This document shows positions 55,501 to 64,000 of a stretch of 64,000 bases of DNA, piece by piece (position 1 is the first letter of the stretch; every line of letters starts with the position of its first letter). Source of the DNA: Gonocerus acuteangulatus (taxonomy: Eukaryota; Arthropoda; Insecta; Hemiptera; Coreidae); the NCBI GenBank assembly GCA_946811695.1, contig OX328132.1, forward strand, positions 54,013,359 through 54,077,358. Reading direction: 5' to 3'. The translations under genes were made by a program, and so were the position numbers. Below the pieces are notes generated by a model. That model ran no database searches, was not told the origin of the DNA, and saw nothing but the letters and a program-made list of their open reading frames with translations.

Positions 55501-56136
55501 TTCACCTTGCTCTGGGAAATGCACACGACACACAAAAACAAAAGATAACACTATTTACGGACTCACTCAGCTCAATACAATCCCATCATTATGAACATAT
55601 TAGAACAGATACACCGGACGAATAAAGAAATCACAATATATTGGCTCCCAGGACATGAGGACATAGGAAAAAGCAGTCAAGCTGACGAACTGGCTCGGAC
55701 AGCTACAAGACAAAACCGACAGGACATAGACAAAGTTACATTACAAGACCTGCAAATCGAAGTAAGAAGGTTTATTACAGAAAAGTGGCAGAAATCTTGG
55801 CACATGACGACAGAAAACAAACTTCGCGAAATAAAACAGACGGTAGGTGAATGGCCTTCAAGCAAAAGGGATAATAGAAGAGACGAAGTGATATTATGCC
55901 GCTTAAGAATTGGCCATTCCCGACTGACACACTCTTATCTCATGACAAGACAGGACAGACCGACATGTACACAGTGTAACACACCGCTGACTATAAAGCA
56001 CATACTTACTGAATGTTTACAGCGACAAAACTATGACTTACCTTACAATATGACTGAATTACTCGGCGATGGAAGCAAATATATAGATAACATACTGAAC
56101 TACCTCAACAAGACCAACCTCTTAAACAAATTATAA
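52509..56136 (+). pseudogene. I/Jockey-group LINE ORF2: endonuclease, reverse transcriptase, RNase H
   Basis: The first ATG gives MSVLQWNINGVQ. Endonuclease (about residues 1-225): QETHTAPG, GDLNSESTSW and SDHFPIVL. Reverse transcriptase (about 420-700): SADSYRPIALTSCTFKVFER, FDIEKAYDTVW (Asp574), VPQGSVIS, YVDDLLIY (Asp663, Asp664). RNase H: IYTDGSKTAEGTGAAAVM, YSAELHAIHLAL, FTDSLSSIQ and LPGHEDIGKSSQADELA. The tail has CTQCNTPLTIKHILTEC. The product would nick target DNA and copy element RNA into it. Two defects are visible: an in-frame TAG at 55059-55061 (the same frame continues after it) and a frameshift between about 55575 and 55595 inside RNase H. Otherwise the catalytic residues are present, so it is young but inactive. 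The final stop is at 56134-56136. Confidence 0.95.
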
Positions 56137-56575
56137 TTATAATTAAACATGAACAAATTATAACAGGACATACACACATATATGTGTATGTATTTTATTT
56201 GTCTTAAAATGTTAAAACTATACAGCCGTACTATACTAAAATCTTACATTTGACAATATAAAACTAACAGGAGTGTGAAACCTCCTTTAACCAACTTAAT
56301 TGATTATGTGTATAAACTTTATGCATTATTATAATATTGATTTTTCATATATTCAAGTATATTGTAGTATTGTATTCTCTTATAAATAGATGTGTATATA
56401 AATTTCAATTTGTATATTTGGCCAAAAATGTGTAAAATAAGATTGTATTTAATTAGATGTATTTAATTAGTTGTACTGAATTAGATGTAATTTTCGTATG
56501 TATATTATATATGTAATTTTTGTTCTGAGCAAGTCGTCTTAGTTACGGTCGCTCATAAATAAATATTTTTTTAAG
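56137..56575 (+). other. Probable 3' UTR of the LINE
   Basis: AT-rich sequence ending GCTCATAAATAAATATTTTT. No poly-A. A target duplication was not found, so the 3' end is approximate. Confidence 0.45.
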
Positions 56576-57079
56576 GGTTCTAAGATTGAGGGCTTGGAGG
56601 AATAATTTATGATAATAAAGTAAATATTTTTGGTACAAATCTAGAAGAGAATGTAATTGATTCCTTCTGGAAGTTATTCATAATGGGTATTACTACCATA
56701 TTTTTTAAAATTAAATGTGCCTTTTGACCCTTTTTATAATTAAAAATGTTGAGATAAGAAATGATTTAAAAGTAGTAAAAGTGTGGGAGATTCATAAAAG
56801 CATGTCAAGTTCATATTAATTTATTACACACACAAACAGCAAGATGTACATCACTTCACATTATAAATTGTATAACCGACAAAAATGTTCCTCCCTAAGG
56901 CAGGAAGTATGAACAATATATGAAATATAAAATATCAAATTTAACATATTTCTGAATTTCTCAAATGTTTCTTTACACAATGAGTTTGTAAGCATGTCTC
57001 CAATATATTTATTTGACTCAAATGTTAGACAACTCCATTTTTTTCAATTGAAAAAATGGAGTTGTCCAACTTTGATACC
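56576..57079. other. No gene; 20-bp-stem hairpin at 57027-57070
   Basis: GACAACTCCATTTTTTTCAA, then TTGAAAAAATGGAGTTGTC, forms a nearly perfect hairpin. The remainder is AT-rich and unassigned. Confidence 0.6.
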
Positions 57080-57835
57080 AATCTCCTCAAATATACACTT
57101 CCGAATTGATTTTACCATTTAAGAATGCAGTCTCTATGTCCAACTGTTCAACGTTTTGCATTTACAACTTTCTTATTTTCAACTAAATCCCAAGTATTAT
57201 TTTGTTTAAAACTATACATTTGTATTTATCCAAGGCTTTCATCTAAAAATTAATCAAGTCCGGTTCCTTTTCTTCATTAAAATTTTTCATCAGTTCCCAC
57301 TAACCTAACTATTAACTAATCATCATCATCAACATGCATAGTGACTATGATTTTATTATTCAAAAGTACTCCCGAGCTTCATTATAACGGATTAAAATGC
57401 AAATATTCACCTTCTTACCCCATTTAAAAGTCGTTATTTGTTCTGGTTTCTTAAGAACAACTTTACTACCATATAAACGTACCTTAGAAACATCTGGTTT
57501 CTTTCCAAATATATTTTATAGGATGTTTTATTCTCAATGGTTTTAGCTAAAGTGCGATTTTTCAAATAAGTTGCTCCACAAACAATTTTTGGCCAAAACC
57601 TTTTTTACAACAATAGATTCTGCCAGTAAACAATGACATATATTCATAATTGTTCTATAAAATTGGTCAGCAGTTCTCTTTAATTTGTGAATATATGAGG
57701 GCATGGATTAATTTAGATACTCTTATTCTTTGTAAAAGCATAAATCATACTATTTAAATATTCCTTACCATTGTCACATCTCATAATTTTAATTCTCTTA
57801 TTTGTTAATTTTCCAAGCAATTAAATACTTCTATA
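57080..57835 (-). pseudogene. Copia-type LTR retrotransposon pol remnant (integrase and RT)
   Basis: Minus strand from 57800: IKIMRCDNGKEYLNS (integrase Asp block; Copia pattern K-LR-DNG-EY), KRFWPKIVCGATYLKNRTLA (KFWGEAV--A-YL-NR), KTIENKTSYKIYLERNQMF, then near 57210 NNTWDLVENKKVVNAK and near 57130 QLDIETAFLNGKINSEVYI (Copia RT: DVKTAFLNG-L-E-IYM). Many stops and shifts are present, and segments between blocks are lost. No LTR or primer site was recognised. It is an old, dead fragment. Confidence 0.85.
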
Positions 57836-59319
57836 TTCTATAGTAACACCATGTATGGCATAACTAAAAGATGAAAATAGACAAACAAAGGTTAAAACTG
57901 AAATGTTTTAAAACACAGTTTTAACGAAATGTTTCGAAAAAGATTTGTTAAAAACATAAACCGTTTAAATGTATTTGCAAGCTTTTACTAAGCAAATGCA
58001 TGTGATAAAACGGAGGCATAAATTAATTATTAAAGGCATAGTTTTTAATAAGCAATAAAATGGAATACTAACAAAAATAGTAAACAAAGGGAATGGAAGT
58101 TAAACTTATAGTTCTACTTACTTGACTTACCTAAGGCTATAAGATAAATGAAAACACCAAACTTAAAAAAGTTTGATACAGACACTTTTGCAAACTTTAT
58201 GAAGTTTTGATTAACGCACGTTTGAAAACTTAAAAAGTTTGCAGACACTTAAAAAAGTTTCATGAAACTTAAAAAGTTACATGTATGAATGTTAGATATA
58301 AACACTAAGGCTAAAAAAAGAAAAAATGTTCAAGCTTAAAACGTAAATGTTTTATAGCAAAAGAAAAATTGCTTCTAAGCCCAGTGTTGTCCTACAGAAA
58401 TAAATTTATGTTATACGAAATATTTGGGGACGAGGTTAGCTCAGTGGTAGAGCACTCGACTAATGAACTGGAGGACCTGATTCAAAACCCGTGCGCGCAC
58501 TGAAGTTTTTTTCTTCTAGTGCTGCCGTTCGAGGGTTGGATTTGGGGTCCCAGATCGTCCCTAGGCCCACCCAGCCTTTAATTAATTTAATTAATAATGG
58601 GTACCTTGTGTGCTAATGACTCTAGCAGTCGAAGCAGCCGAGGGGAAAATCAGGCGGCCGGAGCATAGTTAGTAGTGTTGACCACACTATCTCCCTAAGT
58701 GTGCCGTATGGTCAAAAATCAGATACCTCTACAGTATCTGCCCCTCTGGGCCCTTGTGGCCTGTTACGGGAGTGATTTTTTTTTTTTTTTTTATACGATA
58801 TATTTACTTTTTATTACTTTAAGATAGACTTAAAAGGCTAAAAGGTAGACTTAAAAAATGTTCAAACTTAAAAAAGTTTGATACACACGTTTGCAAACGT
58901 AATTTAATTTAAATTGTAATTTGTAATTAAACAAACAAAGATTAAAACTGAAATGTTTTAAAACAAAGTTTTAACGAAATGTTTCAAAAAAGATTTCTTA
59001 AAAACTTAAACCGTTTAAATGTATTTGCAAGCTTAATTCTGTCGCAAAACTGAATAACATCTAGGAGCCCAGTGTTGTCTTACTTGATATATACTTCTTA
59101 AACAGAAATATGATTTTTCTCCAAATTCTGAGAATATAAGGCTATTTTGAGAATAGATAAAACTTTAAAATAAGTTACAATAAAACTTTAAAAAATAAGT
59201 ATAACTTAAAAAAAAGTAAAACAAAAACAAAAAGAAAGTAAAACTTAAAAAAAAAAATGAGTTTGTTGGCTTGCTAATTTCCATCTATATTGCCGTTCTT
59301 CTTTGAAGAAGTTGCAACA
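57836..59319. repeat. AAACTTAAAAAGTTT-type repeat field, interrupted by a SINE
   Basis: A block of about 100 bases (TTAAAACTGAAATGTTTTAA ... AAACCGTTTAAATGTATTTG) occurs at 57890 and again at 58930 in the same orientation, and AGCCCAGTGTTGTC at 58378 and 59058. Many AACTTAAAAAGTTT words lie between. The SINE-1 at 58.4 kb interrupts. No coding frame. Confidence 0.65.
58426..58792 (+). mobile_element. SINE-1, full length, with TSD
   Basis: Head GGGGACGAGGTTAGCTCAGT, body GTCCCAGATCGTCCCTAGGC ... CCGGAGCATAG ... TCAGATACCTCTACAGTATC, T tail. TTATACGAAATATTT (58411-58425) and TTATACGATATATTT (58791-58805) are a 15-bp TSD with one difference, so this is the most informative copy for the boundaries. 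Confidence 0.92.
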
Positions 59320-59545
59320 CTGGAAGAAAATGGCTATTTCGGAGAATTTACTCCTTCATAATTGACATTTTCGAAGGCGTAACTCCCGAACTGTGAATCC
59401 TAGAAGATTTTGATCCTACGAGATTTCCCGGATCAAGACGTATCTATGTGCGAAGTTTGGTCAATATCAGTCAAACGGTGTGGATTTGTATAAGGAACAA
59501 ACAAACAGACAAACAGACAGACGCGTGATTTTTATATATATAGAT
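59320..59545 (+). repeat. Family D repeat, 3' part
   Basis: GAAGTTTGGTCAATATCAGT, CAAACGGTGTGGATTTGTAT, AAGGAACAAACAAACAGAC, GACGCGTGATTTTTATATAT, ending ATAGATGG. It supplies the uninterrupted version of the site split at 16645/18811. Confidence 0.7.
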
Positions 59546-60090
59546 GGATAAAAATTGAGAAAAAAATTTGTTAATATTTGGAACATCTAAATAGTAACTT
59601 TTTGCATCCATTATTTACATACATATATTCATAAAAAATAATACACAGGATTTACTATGAAAATAAAGAACAAAAATATACTAACAACTTAAAGAAAATG
59701 TCATTTTACTGACTTGATTTTTTAATAATAAACAATATATACTCGAACCTGTACAACACAAAACTTTCCACTCTGCTTATAGAGACGTAGTATCCAGAAG
59801 TTGTGGGCTTTGGAATGTTACAATTCCCAAAAATAAGGACTTTTTCTATGGTGAAGTTTCCAAATAGTATCTTAAGTCAGTTGAAATTAGTATATAGTTG
59901 TGAGATTATATTTTATATGTTCATTTTTTTTTTCTTTCGATTTGTTTTTGTTGTGTGACTATTGTTGTATATTTATTATTTTTCAATTGTTGTATGACTA
60001 CGATTTGATTTGGCCGAGGCTGTAATTGTTGTAAATGATAAATAAATAAATAAAAAATGTATACACTTATACTATGCGCTAAAAACTAAT
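59546..60090. other. AT-rich, no gene
   Basis: Nothing recognised; an (AAAT)n-type patch lies near 60040. Confidence 0.5.
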
Positions 60091-60096
60091 TATTCA

Positions 60097-60610
60097 TCAA
60101 TCATCGTCTGCTTCAATACTACTACACCCTTCAGAATTTTCATCTGATGTGTCAGTATCGTCAGTTTCATTTTCTAATGACAGTTCTTGAAGTTGATCAT
60201 ATGGTAAACTACACTTTATTAGACTAATAGCATTTACATCGGTTTGTTGCTTTTTTACGCAAACTCTTCCGAAAATCGGCGCCAATCTGGCCCGATAAAA
60301 GTAACAGCATCAATAGAAGATCGCAGCCTCTCGAGAAAATTCTCTTGTTCTATGCATTCTAGATTGACGGGAATATTTGTTACGGGCTAGAGTGTGTTGT
60401 CGCACGAGTTGGTAAAACTCTTTTCCGGGTGGCCTGCACCTTGTCTTGTGGACTGTCCTGTCAACTGTTATATAAACTCAAACTCAAACACCTTCCCTTC
60501 ATGCCACCCGGAAAAGTCCTTTAACAATTGTGCTCTCCGATGACATTTTTTCCACGTGTCACTGATGTTTTTGGAATAATCATTTACGGCGTCTTTAATT
60601 ATAATCATGC
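60097..60610 (-). pseudogene. Possible Tigger/pogo-like transposase C-terminus, broken
   Basis: Minus strand from about 60603: IIIKDAVNDYSKNISDTWKK, then CHRRAQLL. An interruption follows (about 60405-60520, bounded by inverted TTTTCCGGGTGGC and GCCACCCGGAAAA). The text resumes VNLECIEQENFLERLRSSID, then AVTFIGPDWRRFSEEF, and after a frameshift the acidic end SLENETDDTDTSDENSEGCS. An acidic tail and a 'W--C' block before it are seen in jerky/Tigger-type DDE proteins. No catalytic motif is present, so the assignment is tentative; a host gene fragment is the alternative. Confidence 0.4.
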
Positions 60611-62319
60611 TTAAAATTTTATCTTCATCGTCATTTCCTAGTTTTAAAATGCAGATTAAGAAGCATTTATTCTTATATTTTAATCCTTACTTCTACCATT
60701 CGGATACAAATTCTTCACGTGGAATTATTAGAACGAAACCTGAAATCCATCCTAAATTTGTAAATATTCCTCAAAGCGCAAAAAATCGCAAAAGAAACAA
60801 CTATGTGAATATGAAAAGTACATGGTTTGACTGAAATAATGATGAAAGAATTAGCTTGGCACTCCTTGGCCCTTTGCAAGTAATTTTCCAAGGGACTATG
60901 GAAATGTTTTATTTAATGATACGATTTGGTACAACAGTTGGTTAAGCCCAGTTATTTAAAAAAAATGTAAGTATTTTGTCACCTGTGGCCCTGTGGGCCG
61001 CCAAAACACCATTGTGTACTTGTGAAACTCTTCAATGATGTGTTACACCATGTACTGCATTGGGCTGAAATCTTTTGCAAATAAGATAAGAATACGTAAG
61101 TCTAGTGTGTCCTAGCCAGAGTTTTGACAACAGTACTTAATCTCCTCGGTTGGCTCCATCTAAAGCTGACAATCACTTTTCATCATCTTAAGCTTATTGA
61201 AACCTGCCATCTCCCACATTTCCTGCCAGTACTATTTGATTGGCTGAAGCAGTGGTGACTAGAGAGGTAGGGTAACAATTGGTAAATCATGAGCGGAAAA
61301 CGCTGCCGTCGGCCATCTCGTTGCCCTTTAACCCCCTATGTCCTGAAGTCCAGACATTGTATGTGTGCCAATAATATCAATTATTTCCTCCTTCGCCAGG
61401 CAACTCGAGCACACTAGCTGAGTGTGCACCCTGGCAGAGTGTTGCCCATTCCTAATCCGTCCCTAACTCCCATAGACCCTTTCCTCCTGTCAAGTACAAG
61501 CAGCCACTGGTAAATATCCAGGAGTGGCTATAGGAATCCGAAGGTAGCTACTTCCATTTCTAATAGCAACCACTTCCAATTATCTTGGCTTAGTCACGTA
61601 CATCTGGTAACGGCTTGGCTTCCCTTCTCCTCCACTTCCTCCAACCCGTCCTCCATCTATTCTTACACATAAACTATAAATAATAACCTGTAATCCTCTC
61701 CGAGCCTCGGCCAAATTAGATTTTCACCGAGTTCGATGCTGTTATTAGGTTGCATTTTCCTGGATGAAAGTTCCTTTCTAAGGTTGCACATTGCAAGCCC
61801 ACACTTTGCAACAACCAAGAAACTTAAACTTTACAAAGTTTATTTCAAAACCCCAATCTCTATGCAATAATTGGTCATTTTTTTATTTCTTAAAAATAAA
61901 GAAAATTATCCTTTGAACCTTAAATGTCATTATAATATCCTCCCTTGAGATAAATCTAACGCATTGCCATTAATATTAAGCATTAGCCCTTATGGATGTA
62001 TTATCCAACAAAGCCTTGATATGCAGCCCAGTAGCGTAATTCGACACCAATCCGAGTGTAAAACGGGATTTTCTGGGTTCTTAGCCCAGCCTCCCGCTAA
62101 GTAAAAAGAGCAAAAAAAGAAGGAAAGTGCATTTTTTAGGAGTAAAAACTTCTAAAAAATACACATTTAGAAATTAATGCACTCACAGCAGTAAAATCTC
62201 TGCCTGGTGGATTGTTTTAATTCACATATACATTAAAGAATTTTATTCACATCGCTGGGATTCAGTGAAAAGTCATTCAGCGGTGTTGAGAGCAAGGACG
62301 ATCAATGAGTTTGGCGTCA
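60611..62319. other. No gene recognised; least repetitive stretch of the window
   Basis: From about 61000 to 61800 composition is more balanced and no known repeat of this window occurs. Pyrimidine-rich runs and GT/AG signals exist, but no open frame over 75 codons. It may be intron or regulatory DNA of a host gene. Confidence 0.35.
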
Positions 62320-64000
62320 GGAACCAGTCCATTGACTCAATAACAGGTCCAAAAATATCATCCGGGCAATAATCACTTCCAGCACTAGCTCCTGGACCCA
62401 GTGCAGTGACACAATAACAGCTCCAAAAATATCATCCCGACAATAATCTCTACCATCCCTAGCTCCTGGACCCAGTGCAGTGACACGATAACAGCTCCAA
62501 AAATATCATCCCGACAATAATCTCTACCAGCCCTAGCTCCTGGATCCAGTGCAGCGACACAATAACAGCTCCAAAAATATCATCCCGTCAATAATCTCTA
62601 CCAGTCCTAGCTCCTGGACCTAGTGCAGTGACACAATTAGGGTACGTTCATGGTGAGGATTCATTCTGCGATGCTACGATAGCTACTCCCATGAGCGCTG
62701 CCCCGATGTATTCTACATCGATGGAGGGTGTTCATGCTGACTCACCATTGCATTGGTTCTTGCTGGGAGTAAAGTAACCTTCAACAGTGAATTAGCTTTT
62801 GTTTATGAAAAAGCTCTGCTTATGTTAGTGAGAAAAAATGAGCCTTTACAATTAGTTCGCGATGTTCCTGACAAAGAAAAAGGGATTGGTTTCTTACTCG
62901 GAAAAATTAATGGAATCCTATTAATTTTAGCGAGTTGGATAGACTAGAGTCGCTTAAATTAATATAATTCTATTAATTGCGAGTTGGATTGGCTAGAGTT
63001 TTCTTATATCTTCTAGTAGCGTAGCGATCGGAAACGCATATCATGTATTGCTTAATAAATGTAAAAGATCCAAAAAAGAGAGAGAGAAAAGGAATAAAAT
63101 ATGTTTGTTTACAAATATCGTTGTTTGTTATCCTTCATAACCTGCAAAACAGTCAACTTTAATGCTTAATAACTTTTTTCATAGTTGAGAGAATTGATTT
63201 TGATCATATTAACCTTTTTATTAATAAATATTACTTGCCATTATCTAATATGAATTATAACCGTAGATAACGAGTCAAGTAGTAAAAGATAACCAGCAAA
63301 GAACCTGTAAGCTAATCAGTAAGCTTATCAGCGAGTACGAGTAACTGTTATAAATCACTTAACTAAATAAATACTTCAAAAGTAACTGGATGTAGTCTTC
63401 GCAAAAAGACCCAATTTTCTTTCATCTCGACAACGAAATAACCAAAAAAGAATAATCACACAAGATGAAGTAATGAGAGAGGGTAGGTGACCTGCGCACT
63501 AGAGTCCTTTTGAAGGAACCAATCACAGTCAGGCCCACATCGCAGCTTCCCTCCTCACTGCGAGGAGAAAACAAAATATTTGTTCTTCCCCGCGGTCACT
63601 GCGCGGGTGCGAGAATAGCATCGGAAGTAAGGATCCTCACTATGAACACTCCCACCTTAATACATGTGTTTGTTTTACATCGGGGCAGCGCTCATCGGAG
63701 TAGCTATCGTAGCATCGCAGAATGAATCCTCACCATGAACGTACCCTTACAGTTCCGATAATATCATACGTACGCAAGCCTATACCAGCACCAGCTCCAG
63801 ATGCAGTACAGTGACACAATAACTGTTCCGATAATATCACCCGTACGATACAATCACAGTTCCACCACTACCAATATCAGCTCCGAACGCAGTGCAGTGG
63901 CACAATGACAGCTCTGGTGATATCACCAGTACCCTAATCTCTATCAGCACCAGATGCGGCTCCAGTAAAGTGACACAATAACTGTTCCGAGAATATCGCT
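62320..64000. repeat. 74-bp minisatellite, interrupted by a transposon, reaching the window end
   Basis: CCTGGA(C/T)C(C/T)A starts repeats at 62391, 62465, 62539 and 62613, exactly 74 bases apart (GTGCAGTGACACAATAACAG ... AATAATCTCTACCAG). The array breaks at 62639 and resumes, more diverged (periods near 86 and 73), from 63750 to the end. Confidence 0.92.
62640..63746. mobile_element. Harbinger-like non-autonomous element (1,107 bp), TTA duplication
   Basis: Ends read GGGTACGTTCATGGTGAGGA, then TTCATTCTGCGATGCTACGA and TAGCTACTCC, almost identical on both strands for about 70 bases. TTA flanks both sides (62637-62639, 63747-63749). GGG-starting ends with TTA/TAA duplications fit PIF/Harbinger. 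Inside, a 64-codon plus frame (62753-62947) and an internal repeat (GCGAGTTGGAT(A/T)G) have no transposase motif. It sits in the 74-bp minisatellite. Confidence 0.8.

Overview
This window looks like repeat-dense nuclear DNA from an animal, most likely an arthropod. The reasons are the AT-rich composition, long (TA)n tracts, and the mix of I/Jockey-type LINEs with an RNase H domain, mariner and DUF4817-type transposases, a Copia fragment, tRNA-derived SINEs, and many hAT-like elements with 8-bp target duplications. The species cannot be named from sequence alone. No intact cellular gene is visible. The best non-transposon coding candidate is one possible exon near 30.2-30.5 kb on the minus strand. 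Repeat families with no name I recognise are labelled A-E here; 'head' and 'tail' are only orientation labels.

Layout. 0-5 kb: a 103-bp tandem repeat, then a structure whose outer arms are family E in opposite orientations, whose middle is family A, and whose core is a near-perfect 234-bp-stem hairpin inside a TA tract. 4.9-6.3 kb: family A broken by a small hAT-like MITE. 7.1-8.3 kb: a much larger nested hairpin of the same family, again between TA tracts. 8.9-10.7 kb: two dead mariner-superfamily transposases. 11.8-12.5 kb: a MITE with TTAA duplications. 14.0-15.0 kb: a 22-bp minisatellite. 16.4-18.8 kb: a three-level nest (family D, then B, then a 5'-truncated LINE). 21-25.6 kb: SINEs, TA tracts, foldbacks and a hAT-like element with a perfect 8-bp TSD. 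25.8-29.9 kb: a 4.07-kb palindromic hAT-like element that contains a second one, both with perfect 8-bp TSDs. 33.0-35.7 kb: a giant nested palindrome. 36-40.4 kb: Jockey scraps, a tRNA-like SINE and an 87-bp VNTR. 40.8-43.8 kb: a third hAT-like element, itself holding a B MITE with a perfect TSD. 44-51.9 kb: more A copies and SINEs. 52.2-56.6 kb: a nearly complete LINE whose ORF2 is broken by one stop and one frameshift. 57.1-57.8 kb: Copia pol remnant. 60 kb: possible Tigger/pogo-like remnant. 62.3-64.0 kb: a 74-bp minisatellite broken by a Harbinger-like element with TTA duplications.

How the parts work together. There is no operon or pathway. The history is insertion on insertion, and several events can be ordered because a paralogous arm or copy shows the site before insertion. 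The non-autonomous elements presumably relied on transposases and reverse transcriptases encoded elsewhere. The least familiar material is the hairpin family in TA tracts (3.2-3.7 and 7.1-8.3 kb) and the set of palindromic hAT-like elements that share a GGGCA-type terminus but carry different subterminal words. Boundaries marked by TSDs were read base by base; boundaries of degenerate families are approximate.
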